Below are positions 52,645-63,300 of a DNA stretch of 64,000 bases, piece after piece (position 1 is the first letter of the stretch; every line of letters begins with the position of its first letter). A program made the position numbers and the translations under genes. Origin of the DNA: Anisus vortex (lineage: Eukaryota; Mollusca; Gastropoda; Planorbidae); contig OX421498.1 in NCBI GenBank assembly GCA_949126835.1, forward strand, positions 31,832,081 to 31,896,080, in the 5' to 3' direction. The notes under the pieces were generated by a model. That model searched no databases and was not told the origin of the DNA. It saw only the letters and a list, made by a program, of their open reading frames with translations.

Positions 52645-53450
52645 ATGGGGGGGGGGGGGGGAGAAGGGGTCTGAAAAAGCTTGACAATTGTTGACGTGGG
52701 GGAAGGGAGGGGGGGTAAAGAAAAGTTGACGTCAACAAAGGGGGGGGGGGGGAGTGCAAAGGGGGTAGAGATAAAGTTTAAGTTTAAGTGGTTGAACGGG
52801 GATTGTACAAGTTATAAGTGTTTGTGGGGGGGGGGGGGGGGGATAGTGCACGGCCGGAGGGCTATGGAAGTTGTTTTTTTTTCCTGATATATAAACAAAT
52901 ATATTTTTGCTAACCACTTTATAATAGGTGAAACATTAAAATTAAGTCGTTTAAAGTTTGAATTTCTCATTTTCTGGTAAATATTGTATGATGTAATAAT
53001 GTATGAGTGGCGTTGCCAGGATTGCAAGGTGGTGACATAACGTGCAAGGTAGGAGATGTATGGGGGACAGTGAAGGCAACGATTTGTAAAGAGTGCGGGG
53101 AAAAAAAGGCAAGTGGTAATAGTGAACATACAGTGGAAATAGAAGGCTAATTCACAACTGGTGCACACATTTTACCCCAAACTATTGAACAACTATCATT
53201 GTATCAAAATATCAATAATTAAACATAAAATTAGGTTCATTAAAAATTTAGGTAAAATTTATAATAAGAATAAAAGAAATATTGTTAAATTCCTCGGATT
53301 GGATGGGACCTTGTTACACTCTCCCCTCCTGGCTATGCCTTTGAGGGTTGTAGTCAATTTGAAATCTGCTAAACAAGTTTTAAAACTTATTAAAATTAAT
53401 TATAAACTGTTCAATCTAAATTATTTAAAAAAAATAAAAGTAAGTAAATA
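52645..53450. mobile_element. G-rich dispersed repeat, one or two degenerate copies
   Basis: Has several G runs of 10-16 (52648, 52741, 52827), TTGACAATTGTTGACGTGGG, GTGAAACATTAAAATTAAGT, ATTGTTAAATTCCTCGGATT and CTCCCCTCCTGGCTATGCCT in the order seen at 30166-30511. Frames of 60-118 residues here read through G or C runs and are artefacts. Confidence 0.6.
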
Positions 53451-53454
53451 GAGT

Positions 53455-53555
53455 ACCCGTCGGAAAAAATTGATCCCTAGGTCCGGCCTAGCAGCGTTCA
53501 CCAGTTTCTGTGACCACGGCATACTATGTGATTGTGTGGCCAGCACTATGCACTT
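53455..53555 (-). mobile_element. 3' part of SINE family 2
   Basis: Minus strand: GTGCATAGTGCTGGCCACAC, AATCACATAGTATGCCGTGG, GAACGCTGCTAGGCC and the CCGACGGGTACT end. Confidence 0.75.
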
Positions 53556-53599
53556 TTAACATAAAAGCCAGTGTATAAAATATTTAAAGTAAATATTGG

Positions 53600-53665
53600 G
53601 AACAAAAGGGGGGGGGGGGTACAAATTGCCTAAAAATTGTTGACTTAATTAACGGATGTTCCTTG
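53600..53665. mobile_element. G-rich repeat end
   Basis: A G run, then AATTGCCTAAAAATTGTTGA, CTTAATTAACGGATGTTCC matches the end at 30470-30511. Confidence 0.6.
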
Positions 53666-53814
53666 TGACGTAAAACATCTTACTCAGATATAGCCTAGGG
53701 CCGACGACACAAAAATATTTTGCAATGCTCAATAAGAGTCAACATACATTGCGATTTAAACATGCTTTTTTTTTAAATTTCATATGCAAGGGCACATTTA
53801 TATGCATTCAGGCA

Positions 53815-53960
53815 TTGAATGGGTTGCCTGGAATAGTCGGGAAAACCAAGCAATTAAATAAAATTTAGCACCATTTAAAACATGTATCAAAATGCTATCC
53901 ATGGATAAGCGCTAGGAGGTTATAAATAAATCTTCTGTAGAATTTCTGTTACGTATAAAG
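53815..53960 (+). mobile_element. remnant of LINE family 2 3' end upstream of the BRICHOS gene
   Basis: AATGGGTTGCCTGGAATAGT, CGGGAAAACCAAGC, ATTTAAAACATGTATCAAAA and AATCTTCTGTAGAA follow the family order. It ends about 35 bp before the first coding exon's acceptor. Confidence 0.55.
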
Positions 53961-54003
53961 TATGAGAAAAAGTGAAAGTGGTTTTCTTTCTCTACAGACC
54001 ATA

Positions 54004-57000
54004 ATGGCCGTGATGAAGACTCCGGACACAAAAACTGGGGTAGAAAACGGCATGGCTTCACCGGCACCAGAGATCCCATCGTCCCCAGTACCCAGCTATG
54101 CTGGATCTCAGGTGGCTATGACTTACTATTTGCTACAGGGAGGGAATCCTTTATGTCGATTTTTAACTTCCGACTGTTTATTTTTATTTCAGAGCAATCA
54201 CTTACCATTCATGATATTCGTACATGTCAGTTTTGAACAAAGATAGATGAAATTAAAATGGTTCCGGCTGTAGACAGTGTTTCATCAAAGACTATAATAA
54301 GATGTGCCGCTGGCTCTATTTTTAGAGCTTAAGTGTTGTGGTTTTTCCGCGCAGCCAATAACGCTATCCTAAATTACTCCTAAACGTACCTATAGTTTTC
54401 CGCTGTAAGCAACTTTCGATTTTAATCTTAAATTTTCCATTGAAATAATCATAGCGGATTACTAAACAGGAAGTCTAGATCGAAAAATCCGAGAGTATTT
54501 CAATTTATCAAATAGCAGAAACATCAAAGCAAGCGGTCCATCCTATTACAGTCTTTGGTTTCATGCACTGTTTTGTCCTCCTCGCCCTTTCATCCGTTTT
54601 AAACATATTTCTTGTCTATTACCAGCCTACATGTGCAAGTATTATAGATGAAACATTAAAAAAACAAAACCTATCGGTCAATGATGACGAACATATAAAG
54701 AAATGAGTTAGTCGACATCCCAACTGAACTTGAAAATGTTTTTATATAGTTATGTAGACCCCCGCCCCAGCCCCCATGTTGGCAGAATACAAACTCCGGA
54801 TTTTCGGCAGAAACGTCCAATCGGTTTTGTTATATGGCGAAAAGAACTGGAAATACACCTCTTTGTGATTAATAGACTCCAGTCTGTTGTCAACGGCTGC
54901 CTCAGAAAGATCCTCAAGATCAGACTCATAGACATTTTAAAAATAAACGAAGCCAAATTGCATCGGAAAAAGAAAGACCCCGTCATCCAGATGCCAAGGG
55001 AGATGGATTACTGCTCCTTCAGAACATATTGCAAGACAGGCACTGCAAGAGAATCTCAATGGTCAAAGAAAAGAACGCCGATCAAAGAACGCTTTGGTCA
55101 AGCCAAGAAGTGATGAGGCAGTGTTGCCTCACATCATGTACCAGAAAAAAAGCATAAACAACCAATATAGCTCGACAAATGTTTCCTTGATATTCCCTTC
55201 CTATGAAGAGACAGTTAAGTTTAATGTTCTGGGCGAGATTTCAATATTATGTGTCTAAGGACGCACTCCAAGATAAGTGAGCTGACTAGCGAAAGCGTTT
55301 GACCACCCTTACAAAAGTTGTTTTAATTAACTACTATAAAAATGTACATCTAAGGTCCCAGCATTGAATCGATTTTGAGCTAGTAGAATGAGCAGTTTTT
55401 ACGCTGTTCTTCTATTTATCTTACACTCTAATATTTTTCTTACATTAACCTGTGGGTTTACGCCATTGTAAACACAACACAATTAATTTTTTTTTTAAAT
55501 ATCGATTCCCGCAGGACAGTCACTCGCTGTTAATACCGTCCTTAACGCATGGCATCAAGGATGAAGCTAAGCCGAAGAAGAAAAAGTCGGTCGTTTTTGG
55601 CGCCAAGGTCTTACGACAACGTCGGTTGAAGAACGCTCTATGGCTGCTGCTGTTTTCCTCCCTGTTTGCGCTGGTCGTCTGTGTTGTGATTACCTTGGCC
55701 AACAGCTTTCAAGATGGATTCTTTTTTAAAGGTTTCGGTAATAGTTGCAACAATTATTTTTTCCTAAAAGTCTACTTCCCGTATTGCACACTATATTGGC
55801 CCCAACATGTGACCTAGATTTAATTACGGGCAGAAAATTGCGCCAATATTAGGCCAATAAGCTGTGCTTGTAAAAAAAAATGTTTGCGAAATTTAATTTT
55901 TTATTATACACGCAAAGGCAACATAAAAAGGTGGGGTGTCCACACTTGTTTCGCAAAGTAGTCAGGAGAATGGATCGAGTAAAGATAAATACACCACGTG
56001 ATCTGTTTTGAAGATTTTGGTTGGTTGTTTTGTTAACCGTAAGAACTGGAAGGGTCCCATGTGTTTTCTGTACAATTTAAATGAGATTATTTATTTCAAA
56101 TGTTGTTGTTTTTAACTTAGCAGTCAACGTATATTTAATAGCTTTTATATTATTAAAATGTATATCATTGCTAAATGTTCGCAATGCATCAAATTTATTT
56201 AAATCATTTAATTTATTAACAAGAAAGCAAAAAAAAAAAATCTTATCTGTTTGAATTTACAATGTCTCCAACAGTGGCGTAGCTAGGGGAGGGGGTCCAA
56301 ATTCGAAACTCCCCCCGGGCCCCTACTTGAGGGGGGGGCCCAAAGGAGTGTCCGAATTGTTTTTTCTCATGTCATAATGTCGAATGTCAAAATGCAGGGT
56401 CCCCTAAAGAGGCCAAGCGCCGCGGGCCCCCAAATCCCTTGCAACGGCACTGGTCTCCAAATTAAACACGGAGGTTAGATATCAACATATAAGTATAAGA
56501 CCTCGTAAATTGTTCCATTAAAAAGTGTAAGCTTAGTCTACAATGTCTTTGGCGGTACTTTGACCTATAAATCCACAGTTTGATTAGACCTCTAGTTGTA
56601 ATTTTCTATTAGATCAACCACTAAGCTCGAAAGATAATAACCAGGAATTAATACAAACGCATGAGAACTTTATTCGAGTCTCTTTAAAATAATATTATTA
56701 GGTGAATAGCTTAGTTGGCAGCGATGTGCGAAGTTTTGTTTAGTAATGACCAAGGGAAGCTATTCGAGATCTTTACTGCATCGTTTAGCCTGCCGTACTT
56801 TAGATTCTAGGCTTACTATGACAACCAGCTACCTGTCATACCAATGGCGCGACATAGGCCTAAACAAGTTTACATCTCAAAATAACATCATTTACAATAC
56901 AATAGATTTAAATATCGAGGCGATACGATAGTAAAATGGGCACAGTAACGGCAGATAGATCTAGTTGAATCGCCTTTCAATTGTACTCGGGTTCCAAGCC

Positions 57001-60000
57001 AGATTAAACGGCGGCATTTAAAAAAATTCTTTGGTCCTAATGGCGTCTTACTGATTCTAGATATCATTTATTAAGCGCTTTGACACATAGGCTAGAAATA
57101 TAAAAGTTGTCTGGGATTTGTAGGCCTACTGACTAGATCTATACAATATCCCGCAATACCATCGGAGAGTATCTTTTTTGTTTATTTTGATTCGCTTACT
57201 CCGATGGATAAAAACGGTAGGAACTAGAACATTGAAAACAAGCTTTTTTTTTACTCCATATTGTTTTTTTTATTTTGAAATTGTACAGGCCTGTCCGAAG
57301 GTGTCGTCTGCAACCCTTTTGGAAGATGTGAGTCCAAAAACGAAGAAGATAACAAGTCTCCGATAACCCAAATCAAGGTACACAAGACAGTAAGCTAATA
57401 TTTATAATATAAATAAATGTAGCATATAGTCTTATGTTCATTGGTCGACAGATCTGGGGGGGGGGGGGGGGAAGTAGGGTAAGTTATTTTTGGACGCGCG
57501 CGAGTGAAATTAGCGAAAGAAGACTGTCGCACTGTATTGTTATTTGGTAAAGGACAAATATAGCACCGTGGCGGAAGGAATAATGCAAGGGAAGGGGAGG
57601 GGGAATAGGTCCTAGTGCAAGGTAGTAGCAGGTACATTCTGAACTCGTGCACAATGTCAACTTTTTATACGTGCCCCTTCTTGCTATGCCTATGCTCACC
57701 CGTAAACTCAATTTGTGAGTGTGTCAGAATAGTATCACTATGACGGTGAGCTAATGGAGATGTTCTTAAGTACAACAGTAAACAATCTTATATCATCTGG
57801 TCTTCCCTCCCCCCTCCAATTTTATCTCCAACCCTCACGCGGCCATCCTTTAAAATCGACAATGCACGTTCATTTGGCATTTGGAAACACAATTATTATT
57901 TCAGACCAATTATTGTAAGATTGGCCAAATATTGAGCCTTTAAAGCATGGGTCGGGAACCTTTTTGTCTTAGAGAGCCATGGATATCACATATTTTTAAA
58001 AAGTAATTCTGTGAGAGCCATACATTATTCTTAAAACAAAAAATTCAAGTAAATGTGTGCATTTTGTGTAATTTCAACACTAAAAGTACAATAATTATGT
58101 CTCTGAATTCTTCTGATGCTGAGATGCAGTAGACTTTAGCTCATTTGTAGAATGAAATATTGATATGCAATTAATTTGTAGATCAAAAAGTCTTAAAAAA
58201 AACATTTTTTAAATAATCGAACATTTGTCTGCGAGCCAGATGCAGCCATCAAAAGAGCCACATCTGGCTCGCGAGCCATGGGTTCCCGACCCCTGCTTTA
58301 AAGTGTAGCTTTGGTGTGCCCCTTCCCCCTTTCCCAAGGCTCACTCCTAATACGTTACGCCCTTAGGGCTCGCCCGTTTTTTTTTTAGACTTATAAATTC
58401 GGTGCACAGTGTCGAATACAGCTGTGGTATTAATTTCGCACCTTAACCATTTAAATTAAACAATAATTAATGCCACAAAATGGCGCTTAGCGTTGTCAAA
58501 AAGCCCATTGAAACCAAACACAAAACGCTTAATCTTTATATATTTTAATGAATATTCGGCTTATTTTGTTATTTTTGTGTACCTCCCGTTGATTCCCCCC
58601 CCCCCTCCCCAATAATAATGTAAGAATAAATTAGAAAGCAAAATTAGAATGAATTTGATGCCCTTTCCCCCCTCCAAAAAAAATAAATTATCTGGTGCCT
58701 GGTGTGGTCTACATCCGCCGCATCACACTTGCTAGGCCCACTGTCCTTAACCAAAACGAGTGGGTTGAGCTACATGGAAAGTAAGAACTTATAGAACGAG
58801 TGGGTTGGGCTACAAGGAAAGTAAGAACTTATAGAACGAGTGGGTTGAGCTACAAGGAAAGTAAGAACTTATAGAACGAGTGGGTTGAGCTACATGGAAA
58901 GTAAGAACTTATAGAACGAGTGGGTTGAGCTACATTGAAAGTAAGAACTTATAGAACGAGTGGGTTGAGCTACATGGAAAGTAAGAACTTATAGAACGAG
59001 TGGGTTGAGCTACATGGAAAGTAAGAACTTATAGAACGAGTGGGTTGAGCTACATGGAAAGTAAGAACTTATAGAACGAGTGTGTTGATCTACATGGAAA
59101 GTAAGAACTTATAGAACGAGTGGGTTGAGCTACATGGAAAGTAAGAACTTATAGAACGAGTGGGTTGAGCTACATGGAAAGTAAGAACTTATAGAACGAG
59201 TGGGTTGAGCTACAAGGAAAGTAAGAACTTATAGAACGAGTGGGTTGAGCTACAAGGAAAGTAAGAACTTATAGAACGAGTGGATTGAGCTACAAGGAAA
59301 GTAAGAACTTATAGAACGAGTGGATTGAGCTACAAGGAAAGTAAGAACTTATAGAACGAGTGGGTTGAGCTACATGGAAAGTAAGAACTTATAGAACGAG
59401 TGGATTGAGCTACAAGGAAAGTAAGAACTTATAGAACGAGTGGGTTGAGCTACATGGAAAGTAAGAACTTATAGAACGAGTGGATTGAGCTACAAGGAAA
59501 GTAAGAACTTATAGAACAAAGACAACTATTTAAATGATGAGCTTAATCGTGGGGATAATATTTTCAAAAATATTGTGCCAATAGTCCAGGTTAACTTTTT
59601 TTTTTTATTTATCTGACACGCATGAAAAAGTTGTCCACGCTCGGTGAATGCAGAAGATCTGGGCTACTGATCACTCCTGTTTACTTTTTTTAATAGGCAT
59701 ATTTTTTTTGGGGTGAGAATTATTAGTGCAAGTAAAACTTTTTTTTTGTTTTCAGAATCCTGACTATCAGGCTGGGTTTACACAACAACAGTGTATTCAT
59801 CAGAGAGCATTATGGGAAGGCGGATCTTACAACTCAGAAATCGTTCACGATCTAAAGTAAAGAGCTACCATTTATTTTCATTTATCAACTCAGTAGTTTA
59901 TAGAAACAAGTAGAAATATAAATATTTTTCTCTTTTTTGTTAAAACCAAATTAAGAGGACTTTACTTTTTTTAAATACAAAATGTGGGTCGCCATTGTAG

Positions 60001-62099
60001 CCTGAATATTTAACTTCCGGTCACATTTAGTGTTAAGATAACACGCGCACACACACATTATAATAAGCCAATGACATTTATTAGGCTACTATGATAAGAA
60101 AAGAGGAAAATATAAAAGGAAATACTAGACACAGGCCCACTTAGGTTGTGTCCCCTTGCTGTTACATGACCACCAAAAGCCATATTAGATTGTGTAGGTG
60201 GACATTCAACTTTGTTTCTAAGCATTTAATGAATCGAAACATAAATCGTTCTATAACCGTTTGTATGACTTCTTAATGTTATGTCGGAGACTCGTAATAA
60301 GATATGTAGGTAATTGTTTGTGGTTCATGGTGAAAACAGTTGGTAATCAGGCTTAAACTGTCTGATATATCACATTGTCTGCCATGGCGTTTGCGGAAAT
60401 TTATCAGACCTATTTTTGCCTTAGGCCTCTACAATAAAAGAGTAAGAACATTTACCCCCCCCCCCCCCCAGCAATCCAAACCGATGCCTATGATTATCTT
60501 ACAATGACTGTCATGGAAGAACAATTCTTGAAGTCCATGCTTATTCATAGAATGAATTATTTTAAAAACTCTCCATGTTGTACAAAGTCGCACATGTATT
60601 CAAGGATGTCGGACAAGTTTAACACTATTACAAAACTGTCTCTGTAATGTTCCCGCCAAGTTGCCTTCTTTTTAAAATTTTTGAAAATGTAGTGTCATTT
60701 ATGTTATCATTGTAAAAGTCCATTGTTTTTCCACAGAACTAAATGGTCAGCATTGGTGGACCACAATGAACAGAAATGTCTATTGTTCGCAATCCATTGG
60801 GATGATCTAATTGGTTGCCCCATAGAATATCCTTGGTTTCTGGATATGAGAGTGGGCATACCTGTTTGCAGAACCATTCTGGACCGTATAGCACCGATTC
60901 GACGTGTCATGCGTCACATCCTGGATGAGAATGTCCACAATTTGACATCTGCTGGCTACATAACTTCGAGGAAGTGCTTCAAATACAAAACGGCCATTGT
61001 AGATAAAGTGATTGTGCAGTATTTTGATATTAACAACAACAGAGTGGCCAAAAGATCAGTGAGAGATAGTGTGCAGCTAGCACAGAATTTGCCAGGCCTA
61101 AACATGCAGGAGATTCAGTATAGAGTTCCTCGGGGAGTTGAAGATATACTTGAGCAGGCGGACGCCGTGGAATGGCAGCAAGAGGAAGATGTTACTGAAG
61201 CCGCGCAGATTGGAGATGATGAAGACCACAACGAAGGAAATCTAGAATCTCAAAGTACAGAGAGTGCCAATGATTTTATTACTGATTTCTACGCAGGACT
61301 GCGACATAAATTATTATTTCCGGGGGTTACTCCTAGAGACTTGGAAAATGAGAAAAGTTTTAGAGTCAAAAGAGCCACAAAAAAACCCGTAAGAAAAATC
61401 GCCAAGAATAGACCTAGGAACCGTCCTGCGAACCGTCCTGCGAACCGTCCTGCGAACCGTCCTGCGAACCGTCCAGCGAACCGTCTTAGTAGTAAGCCAA
61501 AAAAGAGCCTGCCCAACAGAAAACGACAAAACCCTGCAAGCAAACCGAAACCTCGTCAAAATTCTGCAAGCAAACCGAATACACGTCGTATACGAGAAAG
61601 TAAAGAAGTTTTTTCTGCATTGAAAGAGCAACTGGTTCAAAACCACAAAGAGTTACTCGCTCAGTTAATGAGCGAAACTATCGTTTATGGTAATAATGAT
61701 GAAATTCACTATGTGCCACTTCAAATCAAGGGTAAAAAGCGGAGTGCCATTGACAAGAATACGGAGAGTAAGGTATATCAGGAAGCGTTACAGATTTGGC
61801 GCAGAATCGTCAATAATGCCACCGGGGTGAATGCGAGTTCCACAACTGGCGACTCAATCCACGACTTCGTCTACGGGTCACTTATTCCAGAGGTGAGTGG
61901 TCACTGGGAACTGGTGCTGTCAAACATCAACGAGGACGGCAGGACACTGCTGTCTGAGAAGTTCGAGAAAATACCTCAGAATCTGGAGAAGGTGAACCAA
62001 TTCTTAAGGCCACTTATGCAAGAGGTGAAGGACGCCATTCAATCCGCTGTCAACAGCGAAACCGAAAAGAAAGCAAGAAATATCAACATTGTTGTTTAA
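54004..62099 (+). CDS. type II membrane protein with BRICHOS-like domain and cationic C-terminal tail (5 exons, 625 aa)
   Basis: Exons: 54004-54111, 55515-55731, 57289-57377, 59756-59856, 60737-62099; GT-AG introns, 1878 nt in frame. The start is the first ATG after an acceptor at 53997. Residues 1-76 are a Pro/Lys-rich cytoplasmic part ending KKKKSVVFGAKVLRQRRLKN; 77-98 are one membrane helix. Then come CNPFGRC (116-122) and a BRICHOS-like domain from about 150 to 262: IVHDLK with D170, C186 sixteen residues later, and C252 in RKCFKY. This matches the D-x15-C...C pattern of the family. Extra cysteines are C199 and C216. Possible convertase sites follow at VAKR278, RVKR384 and KGKKR507. An acidic stretch (about 310-352) precedes RVKR384; a basic segment with NRPA repeats covers about 393-455. 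N-x-S/T sites are N240, N532 and N537. BRICHOS proteins are membrane-anchored precursors whose domain chaperones a released C-terminal part. The domain call rests on pattern, not a search. Confidence 0.8.
54740..55110 (+). pseudogene. non-LTR retrotransposon ORF2 fragment in intron 1 of the BRICHOS gene
   Basis: Translates with INRLQSVVNGCLRKILKIRL and a downstream KINEAKLHRKK. This is the familiar post-RT region of LINEs (x-F-x-N-x-C-L-R-x-I-L-x-I-R-W-x-D...N-E-E-L). It has frame irregularities and lacks the RT core. It is unlike the LINE at 47300, so it is a third family. Confidence 0.65.
55732..56263. other. intron 2 of the BRICHOS gene, left part
   Basis: AT-rich, nothing recognised. Confidence 0.5.
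56272..56452. mobile_element. hAT-type MITE, 181 bp, with 8-bp target duplication
   Basis: Ends CAGTGGCGTAGCTAGGGGA and TTGCAACGGCACTG are imperfect inverted repeats. A perfect duplication GTCTCCAA flanks it at 56264-56271 and 56453-56460. The interior is rich in GGGCCC. Intron 2 of the BRICHOS gene. Confidence 0.88.
56461..57288. other. intron 2 of the BRICHOS gene, right part
   Basis: No feature seen. The frame at 57178-57366 overlaps exon 3 in the wrong frame and is a shadow. Confidence 0.5.
57440..57700. mobile_element. G-rich dispersed repeat in intron 3 of the BRICHOS gene
   Basis: A G run of about 17 at 57456, AAGGGAAGGGGAGGGGGAAT and CCCCTTCTTGCTATGCCTAT resemble 30166-30511 and 52645-53450. 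Confidence 0.55.
57946..58295. mobile_element. hAT-type MITE, 350 bp, with 8-bp target duplication
   Basis: Ends CATGGGTCGGGAACC and GGTTCCCGACCCCTG are inverted repeats. A perfect CTTTAAAG duplication flanks it at 57938-57945 and 58296-58303. GAGAGCCAT and GAGCCAGATG/AGCCACATCTGGCTC motifs repeat inside. Intron 3 of the BRICHOS gene. Confidence 0.9.
58304..58754. other. intron 3 of the BRICHOS gene, no feature seen
   Basis: Contains a poly(C) stretch near 58597-58607; otherwise nothing recognised. Confidence 0.45.
58755..59516. repeat. 40-bp minisatellite, 19 copies
   Basis: The unit starts AACGAGTGGGTTGAGCTACA and ends GGAAAGTAAGAACTTATAG. Length is constant and variation is mostly limited to ACATGG/ACAAGG and GGGTTG/GGATTG, indicating recent homogenisation. 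It lies in intron 3 of the BRICHOS gene, about 240 bp before exon 4. Confidence 0.95.
59857..60736. other. intron 4 of the BRICHOS gene
   Basis: AT-rich with a CA-type run near 60046-60056 and poly(C) at about 60455-60468. No feature recognised. Confidence 0.5.
61418..61490 (+). repeat. 12-bp in-frame coding repeat (Asn-Arg-Pro-Ala)
   Basis: Six near-perfect copies of GAACCGTCCTGC encode NRPA units at about residues 396-421 of the BRICHOS-like protein, in the basic segment after RVKR384. The 12-bp period keeps the minus strand open, giving shadow frames that are not genes. Copy number is likely to vary between individuals. Confidence 0.9.
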
Positions 62100-62337
62100 A
62101 GAATGAAAACACTAGATATGATATAGATGATGTTGTATTTGGAAACTAAGGGATGTAAGTGGATTTTTCAGAACTGCTACATTCATGCGCTGTTTGGATG
62201 CGCGTGTATGTATTCAAATATTAAACTAACAATGTAGATTTAACATCAAATTATTCAAAACGTTTAGCACCAAACGTACGAATTCCTAAACTCTTTAAAA
62301 CATTAAAAATTGTTTTTTTTTTTTTTGTGAGCACTAA

Positions 62338-62343
62338 AATAAA
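62338..62343 (+). terminator. polyadenylation signal of the BRICHOS gene
   Basis: AATAAA lies 239 bases after the TAA and is followed by GT-rich sequence (TGTGTTAACTTGTTTG). Confidence 0.6.
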
Positions 62344-62399
62344 TGTGTTAACTTGTTTGTTTACGTAGACTATTTTTAGAATATTTGATTGCAATGGTA

Positions 62400-62520
62400 T
62401 ATTTAAGAATGCAAGGTAAAAGGGGGGAGGGTAAATAGTTGCAAGGTAAGGGTGGTGGCAAATACATGTTGTGATGGGGGGGTTGGTCAAACAATGAAGG
62501 TTTATGGGAGGGGTAGGGAA
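62400..62520. mobile_element. G-rich repeat fragment
   Basis: AAGGTAAAAGGGGGGAGGGT, GCAAGGTAAGGGTGGTGGC and further G runs resemble the 57540-57640 part of the dispersed G-rich repeat. No defined ends. Confidence 0.4.
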
Positions 62521-62763
62521 TGGGCAGTTATATTATATTCTTAAGGCGTGCACAATTATTTCAGCATATATTTTTTAAACGTAGTATATATTATTATCAA
62601 AAGCAGAAACCTAATATTAAAAAGATTAACTAAATATTTAAATTCCTTTTTTCTGAACTCAAATTAATTCAATCAAAAAAAAAATTTTGTACAAAATATT
62701 TAAGGTAAATTGTATAATTAAATCAAAAAAGGAATGGCTAGATTATAGATCTATCTGCTAGAC

Positions 62764-62946
62764 CAGTGATGGCGAACCTATGGCACGCAGAGCCATTTCT
62801 GTGGACACGCGAGCGAGCATTTACCAAAAATGGAACATCTAAGTTATGGTATTTGGTTTTACTTGCTGTGTTGGCACGTTGAAAGAAATAAGTTGGTCTT
62901 GCATTGTACTTTGGGCACGCGGCCTCAAAAAGGTTCGCCATCACTG
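62764..62946. mobile_element. 183-bp MITE derived from the hAT element at 49336
   Basis: Ends CAGTGATGGCGAACCTATGG and AAAAAGGTTCGCCATCACTG are near-perfect inverted repeats. A perfect TGCTAGAC duplication flanks it (62756-62763, 62947-62954). The left part (GGCACGCAGAGCCATTTCTG) and right part (TTTGGGCACGCGGCCTCAAA) match the termini of the 1907-bp element, so it is an internal-deletion derivative. Confidence 0.93.
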
Positions 62947-63065
62947 TGCTAGACTGTGGGACGGCGAAAACTTATAATAGTATTAGTAACATTTTGTAAC
63001 ATTTTGAAACGGATGATATTAATGGTTATTTGACTAGCAGGTCTCTCTGTGCTATCACATTATTA

Positions 63066-63215
63066 GGAAGGGTGTCCCTGAGTCTACCCAGCTCTGATGG
63101 GGACCTGACTTTAGTTGAGGTAAAGTAAAGGCGGCTGGTCATTGTGTTGGCCACATAACCCCCTAGTATGCCGAGGCCAGAAACACTGGTGAACGGCCCA
63201 AGGGATCAATTTAAT
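63066..63215 (+). mobile_element. SINE family 2 body
   Basis: GAAGGGTGTCCCTGAGTCTA, CCCAGCTCTGATGG, GGTAAAGTAAAGGCGGCTGG and GAACGGCCCAAGGGATCAAT are family 2 blocks. The head is absent. The frame at 63168-63374 is an artefact. Confidence 0.8.
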
Positions 63216-63300
63216 TCGAAGAGAAACTTTAAGGTTGGGGGTATACCAAAAGAAAAGTTGCAGAGTTTCCCCACTGGAAACCCCATTGAATGGCCTAGAG

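Noticed and set aside
52532..53168. Proline-rich frames on the minus strand
   Set aside because: They arise from poly(G)/poly(C) runs in the G-rich repeat, with no conserved domain.
61289..61646. Minus-strand frames of 84 and 110 residues
   Set aside because: Antisense shadows of the NRPA-coding repeat in the BRICHOS gene.
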